Position numbers and translations under genes: made by a program. From PALSA-1296 sp038210275 (GTDB lineage: Bacteria > Bacteroidota > Ignavibacteria > Palsa-1295), in assembly GCA_038210275.1 (NCBI GenBank), contig JBBQWV010000009.1:1-64000 (forward strand): a DNA stretch of 64,000 bases, given 5' to 3'. The first letter of the stretch is position 1; each line of letters begins with the position of its first letter. Below are positions 6,646-15,455 of this stretch, in pieces. The notes under the pieces are model-generated. The model was not told the DNA's origin. It did no database searches and saw only the letters and a program-made list of their open reading frames with translations.

Positions 6646-9057
6646 ATGAAATATTTTTTTCTCGTTCTTGCTATAATGATGTGTAGGCAGGTCATTGCCC
6701 AACCGCAGCTTAAACTTTACTCAACAATTAACAGCGTCGGGTATCAAGTCCTCTTGCCAAATGATTATGATCCGGATTCTACTGCGCTTATAACTATCCA
6801 TTATAGAACACCGGGAAATCCTTGGCTCGAAGCATTTCCTCCATCGCGCCTCGTCATTGATTCTCTTCGTCAATATCGTGGAAGCTTATTTTTTTTAAAC
6901 GCCGATACTAAATATGACGTCGAAATATTGCTCACTGATTCTACACCTATATATCATGCGATACTCATTGATGATGAGATAACTACTCGCAAAGAACCTG
7001 ATATTACTTCAACTCCCAATATAAAATTTGTTTCTACGAATGGAAGTGGTACACAGTACACAAAAGCAGAACCCGGAAGTTTTAAAACGCTTCTTACATC
7101 AGGTTTACAATGCGGAACAACGGTTATCTTACTCGGCGGAACGTATGATATTGGCGAGATGAATTTAGTCCTGAATACTGAATGTTCAGAAGGCACTCCG
7201 ATCATTATTGAAGCGGCGCAAGGTGAAAAAGTTATCTTTGAAGGCGGCGACACAACACAGTATCAATGGATAAAGACGCAGATCGATCCTGATCTCTACG
7301 TAGCGACGATCAAACCTGAACTTGCCTATAATGCACTATGTATGTTCGATAGCACGAGGCTTTATCCGTATGCCTTTCTCACCCCTAACTCTTTGACACC
7401 TACATATCCAAGCCTCAGTAATCTTGGGTATGATGAGTCGGGTTTTTACCGAAGAGGAAGCACAGCATATATAAAGACAAAAGATAAAAAGGATCCAAAC
7501 GCTTCACGTATTATTTTTTCAAAACATTTTTGGTGCCTCTCTGTTGACGGCGGCAATTTTAATAACTATTTATATATCAAAGGCATTACCTTCCGCTACT
7601 ACAATTTAGGGAAATCTGATTTTGATTTATTCGGCAATCCGACTACTTCTTATCCTTCTTGGACACTTAGCTTTACCAATACTAATCATGTTGTCGTTGA
7701 TAGTTGTACTTTTCTTTATACGAACTTTCCCGTGAGTTTTAACGGTGGGTGCAATAATAACATCGTACAACATTGCAGTATGATCGACGGAACAGGATAT
7801 TGGTCACATGGAGCATTTAAACAAACTCGAGATATTCTTTATCTCGAACCGGGAAGCTATGGAAGATATTTGGAAAACGCCGGTATCTTTTTTAGTCCCG
7901 GAAATGGAGTGACGATAAGCGGAAATATTATTCGCAATAATATTATTAAGGGAATAGTCAGCGGCATGGGTTTGGGATTTGGGCAGACGTACCGCATGGA
8001 AGATTATGATATTTACGGCAATGATATTTCCTATTGTTACGATGGAATTGATGCAACCTCAGCTTGTATCAATACACGTATTTGGAATAATAGGGTAAGC
8101 TACTGTCCTGTTGCAATTTCGCTTATCCTTCCAACTTATGGACCTACCTACATCTTCCGTAATCTTCTCGATCATATTTCAGAGAGGGAAAACCAGAATG
8201 ATATTTTCTTCGCAGATTGCGACGGTTCGATCAGCAATAAGATTTGGGGTACAGGATTAAAACTCAACGCCGGAGGAGGCAATCAATTTCCTGGGTTCAT
8301 CTATCTCGTTAATAACACTTTTCATTCTTCAGATACTCTTGGATTTAATATGTACTTGTGGTTTTCGACATGGAAAAAACTTTATAGCAGAAATAATATT
8401 TTTTACAGCGAAGGAAAATCGAATTTCTTCTTCGATGGAGTCGGTAATGACTCACTCTATTCTTTCGATTCGAAGAGTGATAATTATTTTAACCGTTCAA
8501 GTGGTACTCTTGCAATCATCCAACCCGTCAATGGGATCAATACATGTGATCAACTTACGTCAGTCGTCGGATTAGATTCAGTATTAAAATTGAGAACGAA
8601 GAGTAACGATATAAGCGTAAGTGGTTTTAGTTTTGAGCCGAATTTCAAATCTCTTTTGAAAAATGATTTTACTCTTTCCACTGTAAGTCCATTGATCGAT
8701 AAAGGACTCATCATTCCGGGTATTAATACTAATTTCAAAAATTCCGCGCCGGATATTGGAGCATTCGAGACTGATACGACGACAATCAACTCTGCCGTAC
8801 CCTCAAACTTACAGGAGAACAGAGGATTCAGATTATCACCAAATCCTGCAAGCAAGCAATTAAAAATATACTTAACCGAAAACATCGTCTGCCAAAAAAT
8901 TGCGGTCTATGATATTACCGGAAAAGAAATGATCTCAATCATTCACCCAGAAGGAAATGAGATAGTTATTGATATTTCGTTAATGAAAGCAGGTCTTTAT
9001 GTTATTGAGGTTCAAACAAATAACGCCTTATTTCGACAGAAATGGGTGAAGATGTAG
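6646..9057 (+). CDS. Secreted parallel beta-helix protein with T9SS C-terminal domain
   Basis: I chose the ATG at 6646 because it opens a clean signal peptide (MKYFFLVLAIMMCRQVIAQ); the frame extends ten codons upstream only to a TTG. Residues around 130-240 contain a strand-rich entry segment (GSGTQYTKAEPG, TTVILLGGTYDIGEM) typical of pectate-lyase-like right-handed beta-helix proteins. The middle (about 300-600) has many N-rich turns of PbH1 type such as NNIVQHCSMIDG and VTISGNIIRNNI. The last 80 residues (FRLSPNPASKQLKIYL to RQKWVKM) are a T9SS sorting domain. A polysaccharide lyase or hydrolase activity is possible, but catalytic residues cannot be assigned. It is transcribed divergently from the M-box leader. 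Confidence 0.87.
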   Translation: MKYFFLVLAIMMCRQVIAQPQLKLYSTINSVGYQVLLPNDYDPDSTALITIHYRTPGNPWLEAFPPSRLVIDSLRQYRGSLFFLNADTKYDVEILLTDSTPIYHAILIDDEITTRKEPDITSTPNIKFVSTNGSGTQYTKAEPGSFKTLLTSGLQCGTTVILLGGTYDIGEMNLVLNTECSEGTPIIIEAAQGEKVIFEGGDTTQYQWIKTQIDPDLYVATIKPELAYNALCMFDSTRLYPYAFLTPNSLTPTYPSLSNLGYDESGFYRRGSTAYIKTKDKKDPNASRIIFSKHFWCLSVDGGNFNNYLYIKGITFRYYNLGKSDFDLFGNPTTSYPSWTLSFTNTNHVVVDSCTFLYTNFPVSFNGGCNNNIVQHCSMIDGTGYWSHGAFKQTRDILYLEPGSYGRYLENAGIFFSPGNGVTISGNIIRNNIIKGIVSGMGLGFGQTYRMEDYDIYGNDISYCYDGIDATSACINTRIWNNRVSYCPVAISLILPTYGPTYIFRNLLDHISERENQNDIFFADCDGSISNKIWGTGLKLNAGGGNQFPGFIYLVNNTFHSSDTLGFNMYLWFSTWKKLYSRNNIFYSEGKSNFFFDGVGNDSLYSFDSKSDNYFNRSSGTLAIIQPVNGINTCDQLTSVVGLDSVLKLRTKSNDISVSGFSFEPNFKSLLKNDFTLSTVSPLIDKGLIIPGINTNFKNSAPDIGAFETDTTTINSAVPSNLQENRGFRLSPNPASKQLKIYLTENIVCQKIAVYDITGKEMISIIHPEGNEIVIDISLMKAGLYVIEVQTNNALFRQKWVKM

Positions 9058-9086
9058 TATTTTAGGAGGACACTCCAATATAATTG

Positions 9087-9159
<73 letters not shown>

Positions 9160-9283
9160 ATTTTCAAGCCTAAGAGCAATCTTTGTCGTATTTTTGATAA
9201 AGTTACTTTCAGACGGGCGGAAAACAGCACAGCAAACTGTATCGTTCTCCACCTTTATAGCCGAATCAATTTATCATACGAAT

Positions 9284-10387
9284 ATGCTTAAATCTCTTTC
9301 CTACTTCTGCCTTTGCTTTCTTCTCTCTGTCTTGCTCATTTCCTGCTCAAAAAAAGACAGCCCGACTCAGACGACAGGTACCGATACAAACCCCACTCTA
9401 AATTCATTTAAGCTTGCAAGCGATGCTGATGCACCAGGAGTTGACCCGGAGAATGTCGAACCGATCTGGAATAGCGCGACTGCATTGGTCGCAACCGTTT
9501 CTCCGATAGGAAATAATTTTACCGGAAGCACGACTCCGTTTCAGGTTACGGTAAAATCGGTTGTCTCTTCGACGAACATTTATTTTCTGGTTCAATATAG
9601 CGATCCATCTCCGAATTATTTCACTCAGCCTTTGCATTTCAAAGGCGGCGATCCCAAGACTGCTACGAATTGGACAGTTGATGCATCAACTTATGAAGAC
9701 GGCGTCAGCCTCATCTTTGAGGATCCGATGCATATTGGAAAGAGCGGCACGAAAACATTTGCTGCTGATGGATGCACAATGCTCTGTCACGCCACGACAA
9801 CGGCTTTATGGGATAAAGGGATGTTCTCGGAAACAGATGGCAGATATGACCTTTGGTATTGGCATGCGGGAAAAGGCAATGGAAGCGGATATGCAGATGA
9901 CAGACTCTCGCTTGGTGATCCGGCATACCAAACTATACAAGATGATGGCAATGCAGAGAACTACGAAAATAATCTCGTCAATTACAATCCGGGAAATCTT
10001 CCTTTTTATGTTGCCGCTGGCACAAACAGAAATTTGGATAAGCAATATTTTATCGCCAAGGAAACTGCCGCTTCATTCGCAAGTGGGGTATCCATTAATC
10101 CCGCAACAAATAATGCATGGGCAGCAGGTGATCTGGTATCCGCCTATACAGTGTCTTCGCCGAGTGATCCATCAAATGATTACTTCGACGTAAAGGCGAA
10201 AGGTTTTTACTCGAATGGTATGTGGACGGTGAAATTCCAGCGTAAACTTTCAACCGCAAGTAATAATAATGACGTGACATTTGCACATGGCAGTTCTTAT
10301 CAATTTTCTTTCGCGGTACACAATAACAACTCCCCAGGAAACCACTACGGAGTTGCGAACAAGGTTTTCAGCTTGATGATACCGTAA
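9284..10387 (+). CDS. Lipoprotein with ethylbenzene-dehydrogenase-type heme-binding domain
   Basis: The ATG at 9284 is preferred over the longer frame because it gives a lipoprotein signal (LLSVLLISC followed by SKKDS). The mature part fits the EB_dh-like heme domain seen in ethylbenzene dehydrogenase gamma subunits and in multi-domain cytochromes: paired strands near 'VKSVVSSTNIYFLVQYSD', a 'DGCTMLCH' segment, and a C-terminal 'FSFAVHNNN' strand. DGCTMLCH is a CxxxCH arrangement rather than the standard CxxCH, yet contains the Cys-His pair needed for covalent heme. It is probably an envelope cytochrome with an unknown electron partner. No oxidoreductase subunit is adjacent. Confidence 0.75.
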   Translation: MLKSLSYFCLCFLLSVLLISCSKKDSPTQTTGTDTNPTLNSFKLASDADAPGVDPENVEPIWNSATALVATVSPIGNNFTGSTTPFQVTVKSVVSSTNIYFLVQYSDPSPNYFTQPLHFKGGDPKTATNWTVDASTYEDGVSLIFEDPMHIGKSGTKTFAADGCTMLCHATTTALWDKGMFSETDGRYDLWYWHAGKGNGSGYADDRLSLGDPAYQTIQDDGNAENYENNLVNYNPGNLPFYVAAGTNRNLDKQYFIAKETAASFASGVSINPATNNAWAAGDLVSAYTVSSPSDPSNDYFDVKAKGFYSNGMWTVKFQRKLSTASNNNDVTFAHGSSYQFSFAVHNNNSPGNHYGVANKVFSLMIP

Positions 10388-10396
10388 AACCTATTT

Positions 10397-10609
10397 TCAA
10401 ACGGGTACCGTTTCGACAGCAAACTGTACCCGTTGAGGAGATTCGAAAGAAACATTCAATTTCTCAAATCCAAGCAAGTTGCCGTCTATGTCCTTCATAA
10501 GAATAATTTCCTCACCGATCTCTTCAGCAATAGATTCCTTTTCAGGATCGCCGAACCACACGGTAAGGCTTCCGCCAACAGGGTCATAACATACTTTTAC
10601 TTGCTCCAT
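10397..10609 (-). CDS. DUF2283 family small protein, possible antitoxin
   Basis: This 70-residue protein begins MEQVKVCYDPVGGSLTVWF and includes EEIILMKDIDGNLLGFEKLN, the usual DUF2283 pattern of two beta hairpins. DUF2283 proteins often sit beside small RelE-like or DUF4258-like nuclease-fold proteins. Here the start overlaps by 13 bases the end of the preceding gene (10597-10920), which suggests translational coupling and a two-component module. An antitoxin role is inferred from context only. Confidence 0.75.
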   Translation of the reverse strand: MEQVKVCYDPVGGSLTVWFGDPEKESIAEEIGEEIILMKDIDGNLLGFEKLNVSFESPQRVQFAVETVPV

Positions 10610-10920
10610 ATTATATCTCCTTTTTTAATGGCATTAGTTATATAAGCTGTTATTAGAAAACCATTCCCATTCAGGCGCTTAACAACTGAACATAACCATT
10701 TGTTTAAACTGCTTACTTGATAGAAAAGATACACATTTCTGTCGCTTCTACTTCGTCGTATCTGATCTGGCTGCTCAAGAGCGTTGATAATTTCTTTCTC
10801 TTTACCAATGAGAATTCTATGCTTTTTTGTAGTGATAAGCTGCCAATACTCATTAGTCACTCGCACTTTAAAATCTAAAGGAGTTACTACTTCAAAGAAT
10901 ATATCCTTTTCCTCAATCAT
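10597..10920 (-). CDS. Small protein of the PBECR/RelE-like nuclease-fold type, possible toxin
   Basis: I chose the ATG at 10920 (MIEEKDIFFEV) because the longer frame overlaps the carboxylase end, while this start lies 11 bases after it. The sequence FKVRVTNEYWQLITTKKHRILIGKE...IINALEQPDQIRRSRSDRNVYLFYQV...VKRLNGNGFLITAYITNAIKKGDIIW fits a compact alpha+beta fold with a conserved 'I-R-S--D--VYLFY' segment and an 'ITAY-T--IKKG' C-terminal strand. This is how phage barnase/EndoU/RelE-like domains look. Together with the overlapping DUF2283 gene it could be a toxin-antitoxin pair. The family assignment is by recollection of pattern. Confidence 0.6.
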   Translation of the reverse strand: MIEEKDIFFEVVTPLDFKVRVTNEYWQLITTKKHRILIGKEKEIINALEQPDQIRRSRSDRNVYLFYQVSSLNKWLCSVVKRLNGNGFLITAYITNAIKKGDIIWSK

Positions 10921-10931
10921 AATGAAAATTA

Positions 10932-12482
10932 TTATAAAGGTATATTCCCATGCTTCTTCCAAGGATTGGTGACACTCTTTGTTCTCAAAACTTGTAGTGA
11001 TCGGATAAGCCGCAGCCGCGTCTCACTTGGCTCGATCACATCATCAATGTATCCGCGTTCTGCGGCAACAAATGGATTTGCGAAACGCTTGCCGTATTCA
11101 GCGATTAATTCTTCTTCACGCTTTACCGGATCAGAATCTTCGGCAATTTCTTTTTTGAAAATAATTTCAACCGCGCCTTTTGCTCCCATCACGGCGATCT
11201 CTGCTGTGGGCCAAGCGTAGTTCATATCTCCGCGAATATGTTTGGAATTCATTACATCGTATGCGCCACCATAAGCTTTTCGAGTGATAATAGTAATTTT
11301 TGGGACCGTCGCTTCGGCAAAAGCGTAGAGTAATTTTGCACCGTGACGTATGATCCCATGCCATTCCTGCTCCGTACCTGGTAAGAATCCCGGCACATCC
11401 TCAAAGACGACGAGTGGGATATTAAACGCATCGCAGAAGCGGACAAACCGTGCACCTTTGGTGCTTGCATCAATATCAAGAACACCTGCCATAGCAAGTG
11501 GTTGGTTGGCAACGATACCGACTGACTCACCATTCAATCTTGCAAATCCGACGATGATATTCGGCGCAAACCCTGCATGAACTTCAAAGAAGCTTTCCTG
11601 ATCCATGACTTCTTCGATGACGTGCTTCATGTCGTATGCTTTATTGGCGCTTTCAGGAATAGCAGAATTTAATTTTTTGCAATCGCGATCAGGTGCATCA
11701 TCGGTTGCAAGTATCGGCGCTTTCTCTTTATTATTCTGTGGCAGGTAGGTCAGAAGTTTTCTGATCCCTTCAATGCATTCAAGTTCATTCGCACTTGCAA
11801 AATGCGCAACGCCAGATTTCTCGGCATGAGTATCCGCTCCGCCTAACTCTTCGCTTGTTACATCTTCATGCGTCACGGTCTTCACGACATTCGGACCGGT
11901 GACGAACATATAGCTCGTGCCTTCGACCATCCAAACAAAATCGGTGATCGCAGGTGAATACACTGCACCGCCTGCACATGGACCGAGTATTGCTGATATT
12001 TGCGGAATAACTCCGGAAGCAAGCGTATTCAAAAGAAAAATATCGGCATAGCCCCCAAGAGAGACCACACCTTCTTGAATTCGCGCACCGCCTGAATCAT
12101 TTAATCCGATAATGGGTGCGCCGACCTTCATCGCCATTTCCATCACCTTAACGATCTTCTCCGCATGAACTTCTGAAAGCGATCCGCCGAAGACAGTAAA
12201 ATCCTGACTGAAGACGAAGACTGTTCGTCCGAAAATTCTGCCGCAGCCTGTTACGACTCCATCACCGAGAGGTCGTTGTTTCTCAAGTCCGAAATCATTG
12301 GAACGGTGACGGGCAAACATATCAAACTCTTCGAACGAACCTTCATCAAGTAGAAGAGCTAATCTTTCACGGGCAGTGAGTTTTCCTTTTTTATGCTGAT
12401 CTTCAATACGTTTCGCACCGCCGCCAAGCAACGCTTCGGCGCGGAGTTTAGCAAGAAGTTCTTCGTTCGACTGTAGGGGCAT
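10932..12482 (-). CDS. pccB: Acyl-CoA carboxylase carboxyltransferase subunit (propionyl-CoA carboxylase beta type)
   Basis: At 516 residues this matches the usual length of PccB/MmdA carboxyltransferases. It has the N-terminal 'GKLTARERLALLLDEGSFEE' block, the glycine-rich oxyanion regions 'GGSLSEVHAEKI', 'DSGGARIQEGV' and 'GPCAGGAVYSPA', and the second-domain 'FEDVPGFLPGTEQE' and 'ITRKAYGGAYDVM' motifs. It ends in NPWKKHGNIPL, a common family terminus. The enzyme transfers carboxyl from biotin to propionyl- or acetyl-CoA, or in decarboxylases the reverse. No biotin carrier or biotin carboxylase is nearby, so the exact complex is undecided. It follows the lipoprotein gene by 12 bases. Confidence 0.93.
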   Translation of the reverse strand: MPLQSNEELLAKLRAEALLGGGAKRIEDQHKKGKLTARERLALLLDEGSFEEFDMFARHRSNDFGLEKQRPLGDGVVTGCGRIFGRTVFVFSQDFTVFGGSLSEVHAEKIVKVMEMAMKVGAPIIGLNDSGGARIQEGVVSLGGYADIFLLNTLASGVIPQISAILGPCAGGAVYSPAITDFVWMVEGTSYMFVTGPNVVKTVTHEDVTSEELGGADTHAEKSGVAHFASANELECIEGIRKLLTYLPQNNKEKAPILATDDAPDRDCKKLNSAIPESANKAYDMKHVIEEVMDQESFFEVHAGFAPNIIVGFARLNGESVGIVANQPLAMAGVLDIDASTKGARFVRFCDAFNIPLVVFEDVPGFLPGTEQEWHGIIRHGAKLLYAFAEATVPKITIITRKAYGGAYDVMNSKHIRGDMNYAWPTAEIAVMGAKGAVEIIFKKEIAEDSDPVKREEELIAEYGKRFANPFVAAERGYIDDVIEPSETRLRLIRSLQVLRTKSVTNPWKKHGNIPL

Positions 12483-12494
12483 TATAATACCTGA

Positions 12495-13292
12495 TTAATT
12501 AAGCTGAGCTTTGAATGAGCCGCCGGTGATCGTAAGCGAGCCGCTTCCGCCAACTTCGGGAAGAATACCGTTAAATACTCCTTCGATGATCGGCGTATTA
12601 CTCGTAACCGTGATCGTGCCTGATCCAATACCTTTCTTTGCAGTGTAGCTGGTTGCGCACGTGCCGCTCGACGGATTAACAATACAATATGTAACTTGAG
12701 AACTTGCATCAGTTGCCAGATCAATTGTATATGGCACAATACCCTGTTTGGCAATAACCATGGTGATTGAAACGGAATCAAGATTCACATTATTCTGCTT
12801 TTTCAAAGAAGCCTTCACCGTTACAGTCAAGGTACCATTTAATGCCTTGCCATTCGTTGATTTGAAGGACGTGCCGGATACTGTTGCATCCATTTCGCCA
12901 ACTGCTAAAGTAGCAGTCAGAGTTATCGTAAAAACTTCACTTGATCTTTTTAGACCATTTGCATCTGTAATTCTGATAATTGCTTGAGTAGTGGCAACAT
13001 TCGGAACATTCCAATTATAATAATTTACATCAGCATTCAGAACACCGATCTGCGACCAATTCGCACCATTATCAAGTGAGTACTCGATCGTTTTCTGCGT
13101 TGCAATACCGGACCCATTCCAACTGATCTGGAAGTTTTGCGTACCGCCTGCAATAACCTGATTGGCAGAGGGCGATGTGACTATGATATAAGGTATGGTA
13201 TCGTCTGGTACAGAATTCTTGCTGCAACCGGAAATAAAAATAAGCGTCAAGAAAAGTGACGCTACAGTTATAATAAATTTATTACGTCTCAT
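12495..13292 (-). CDS. Lipoprotein with one KNH-like Ig domain and a C-terminal beta domain
   Basis: The N-terminus is a lipoprotein signal (LTLIFISGC near residue 23). Residues 35-130 form a single copy of the Ig-like repeat seen six times in the protein at 302-2308 (VTSPSANQVIAGGTQNF, EYSLDNGANW, RITDANGLKRSS). The second half (about 135-265) is a separate beta-rich domain beginning GEMDATVSGTSFKS, which is paralogous to the whole mature part of the next gene upstream (13330-13848). The function is unknown; envelope location is clear. Confidence 0.8.
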   Translation of the reverse strand: MRRNKFIITVASLFLTLIFISGCSKNSVPDDTIPYIIVTSPSANQVIAGGTQNFQISWNGSGIATQKTIEYSLDNGANWSQIGVLNADVNYYNWNVPNVATTQAIIRITDANGLKRSSEVFTITLTATLAVGEMDATVSGTSFKSTNGKALNGTLTVTVKASLKKQNNVNLDSVSITMVIAKQGIVPYTIDLATDASSQVTYCIVNPSSGTCATSYTAKKGIGSGTITVTSNTPIIEGVFNGILPEVGGSGSLTITGGSFKAQLN

Positions 13293-13329
13293 AGAGTTAA
13301 ATTGACAAGGTAAATGAAATAACTTCGGC

Positions 13330-13848
13330 TTAAAAAGGCGCGTAAAATTCTCCGTCAGAAATCGTCACAGAACCTGAGCCTGCTACATTTTGGAATGTCC
13401 CGGAGAATGTCCCTTGCACATTATCGCCTGCAATTGCGCTTGTGATCTTGAGTGAGCCAGTACCTGTACCCTGTCCTACGTCGTATGTGTTGCAAGTACC
13501 ATTCGGCTGAAGAATGCAGTAAACCATTTTTGAATTGGGATCTGATGCGAAGTCTATCGTATAAGGCGTAATCCCCTGTTTGGTAGCAACAAGCGTGATC
13601 GATACTGAATCTTTCGAACCATCGGCTGTACGGACTGCAGCAATGATGGTGTACTTTGAGCCGTCATCGCTTCCTAATGTTTGTTTCGAATAGAATGTGC
13701 CAAAACTGCTGACTGTTGCTTGCATCTCTCCACGCAAAAGAGGTGTAGTAGGGAAAAGGCCGTTATTATTTCCACACGCTGCAAAAAGCAACACTAAAGA
13801 TAAACAAGCCAGCGTCGTTCCAAGAATTTGTATGTGATTTCTTTTCAT
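13330..13848 (-). CDS. Small lipoprotein paralogous to the C-terminal half of its neighbour
   Basis: A lipoprotein signal (LVLLFAAC) leads into a 145-residue beta-rich domain starting GEMQATVSSFGTFYSK. It shares with the neighbouring lipoprotein 'DSVSIT-V--KQGI-PYTID-A-D---S--VYCI--PNGTC' and the GSGS-TI-GGSF/DGEF ending. The two are tandem duplicates with an added Ig domain in one. The pattern resembles small calycin-like or DUF6252-type lipoproteins of Bacteroidota, which I cannot confirm. It sits 21 bases downstream of mnmA on the same strand. Confidence 0.78.
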   Translation of the reverse strand: MKRNHIQILGTTLACLSLVLLFAACGNNNGLFPTTPLLRGEMQATVSSFGTFYSKQTLGSDDGSKYTIIAAVRTADGSKDSVSITLVATKQGITPYTIDFASDPNSKMVYCILQPNGTCNTYDVGQGTGTGSLKITSAIAGDNVQGTFSGTFQNVAGSGSVTISDGEFYAPF

Positions 13849-13869
13849 AGTAATGATAGATTAATAAAA

Positions 13870-14961
13870 TTATTCGATAATTCCTCCGGCAACAACATCA
13901 TCGCCTTCATAAAGTACAACAGATTGTCCCGGTGTGATCGCACGGCGCGGCTCTTCAAATATAACACGGAAACGGTCTTCTCCATACGGATATACCATCG
14001 CAGGGGCGCCTTCGTCTTTATAACGGATCTTCGCAGAAACGTGTAATCCATCCGATGGCAGCTCAGCATACTTCACCATATTGACTGAGGATGCAATTAA
14101 TTCTGAGTCAAAAAGCTCGTCGTCATCGCCGAGTGTAACAGTATTGTTGATTATATCAAGCCCCGTTACATAAAGCGGTTCGGGATGAGACGGAATACTT
14201 AATCCAAGTCCTTTGCGCTGACCGATCGTATAGAAAGGCACACCATCATGCTCACCGACAACAGTATCATTCAAAATAAATTTACCGTGAGGCGAAGTTT
14301 CTGCTAACCCAGTAACATTATCTCGCAGAAAGCGGCGATAATCATTATCCTGAACAAAACAAATTTCGTAGCTTTCTTTTTTTCCGGCAACTGGAAGATC
14401 ATTTGCATACGCAATTTCTCGGATCTCTTTTTTTGTATAAGGAGTTAGCGGAAAAAGTGTGCGGCGAAAATCTTCATTACGAACTGACCATAGCGCATAC
14501 GATTGATCCTTCGTCGCATCTTTCGAACGCGAGATTACCATCCGGTTATTCTCTTCGCGAAGATTTACATAATGCCCCATCGAAATATATTCGCAATTCA
14601 GCGCATCGGCTTTGCGAAGCATTGCTGCCCATTTTATTTCACGGTTACATTTTACGCAAGGGTTCGGAGTCTTGCCTTCGAGATATGTTTGCTTGAAGTA
14701 GTCAATGATCTTTCCGCCAAATTCTTCTGTCATATCGGAAACATAATGCGGAATGCCAAGCTTCATAGCTACGCGACGTGCATCATTAATACCATCGAGA
14801 GAACAGCAGGAAGTATCGTTCGCAGGATTCGACCCTGCAATATCGTCATAATTATACGTCTTGATCGTCATGCCGATAACTTCATGCCCTGCCTGTTGCA
14901 AGAGCAATGCCGATACCGAAGAATCAAGCCCGCCGCTCATTCCGAGCAATACTTTAGCCAT
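13870..14961 (-). CDS. mnmA: tRNA-specific 2-thiouridylase MnmA
   Basis: MnmA makes 2-thiouridine at position 34 of Lys, Glu and Gln tRNAs. The PP-loop SGGLDSS lies at 9-15. The catalytic cysteine is Cys102 within NPCVKCNR, and the second active-site cysteine is Cys201 in YEICFVQ. The conserved tRNA-contact segment KDQSYALW and the C-terminal beta barrel region (GQSVVLYEGDDVVAGG) are present, and 363 residues is the normal length. It is first in a minus-strand run that includes the lipoproteins and carboxylase. Confidence 0.97.
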   Translation of the reverse strand: MAKVLLGMSGGLDSSVSALLLQQAGHEVIGMTIKTYNYDDIAGSNPANDTSCCSLDGINDARRVAMKLGIPHYVSDMTEEFGGKIIDYFKQTYLEGKTPNPCVKCNREIKWAAMLRKADALNCEYISMGHYVNLREENNRMVISRSKDATKDQSYALWSVRNEDFRRTLFPLTPYTKKEIREIAYANDLPVAGKKESYEICFVQDNDYRRFLRDNVTGLAETSPHGKFILNDTVVGEHDGVPFYTIGQRKGLGLSIPSHPEPLYVTGLDIINNTVTLGDDDELFDSELIASSVNMVKYAELPSDGLHVSAKIRYKDEGAPAMVYPYGEDRFRVIFEEPRRAITPGQSVVLYEGDDVVAGGIIE

Positions 14962-15028
14962 GGAGAAGGTAACGTTTAATATGCTTTGCGGGTTCGTAAA
15001 GGTGCATAGGTAAGCTTCGATATCTAAA

Positions 15029-15046
15029 GTCCTCCTCGCAATGACA
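15029..15046 (-). repeat. CATTGCGAGGA dispersed repeat, remnant arm
   Basis: It reads GTCCTCCTCGCAATGACA on the plus strand, the terminal part of the larger inverted elements, lying between mnmA and the next gene. Confidence 0.65.
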
Positions 15047-15141
15047 TTATTTTATAAATTGACAATGCTTCCAATAGCATGGAACAGACAACTCTTCGTC
15101 CCGTATTGCTAAAACTAAATACTACAAACTAATAACTGCCC

Positions 15142-15453
15142 ATGGGCTCAATCATCTACTGGGGTTTACTTCGCTTCGCCCTTGTCATTATCGGATTATG
15201 GCTGGCTCGTGGGTATGTTGAAAATTATGGTGATTGGTGGACTTTTTTCTTTTTTGCAATAGGTGGCTTTGTACTTTATCCTGCGCAACTTGCGTACCGA
15301 AAACATTTTACCAGGGTACGGAAGATCGAGAGTAATGTCATGTGTGCATCGTGCAAACATTATGCTGCTGATGAAGCACTTTGCACTGCGCTTGATGAAG
15401 CTGTAACTTCCGAACACATTCCGTGCGAAGGATTGATGTGGGAAGGAAAATAA
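15142..15453 (+). CDS. Small membrane protein with a four-cysteine cytosolic tail
   Basis: Two hydrophobic helices (about residues 4-22 and 30-52) are followed by a soluble tail with cysteines at 71, 74, 84 and 97 (CASC...C...C). This could bind zinc or a cofactor. Its stop is two bases from the stop of pyrE on the other strand, so the two genes converge. I do not recognise a named family. Confidence 0.7.
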   Translation: MGSIIYWGLLRFALVIIGLWLARGYVENYGDWWTFFFFAIGGFVLYPAQLAYRKHFTRVRKIESNVMCASCKHYAADEALCTALDEAVTSEHIPCEGLMWEGK

Positions 15454-15455
15454 AT

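Noticed and set aside
9561..10193. Plus-strand 210-codon frame within the heme lipoprotein
   Set aside because: It is out of frame with an obvious gene that has a lipobox and a domain match.
14503..14979. Plus-strand 158-codon frame opposite mnmA
   Set aside because: mnmA motifs are complete on the minus strand.
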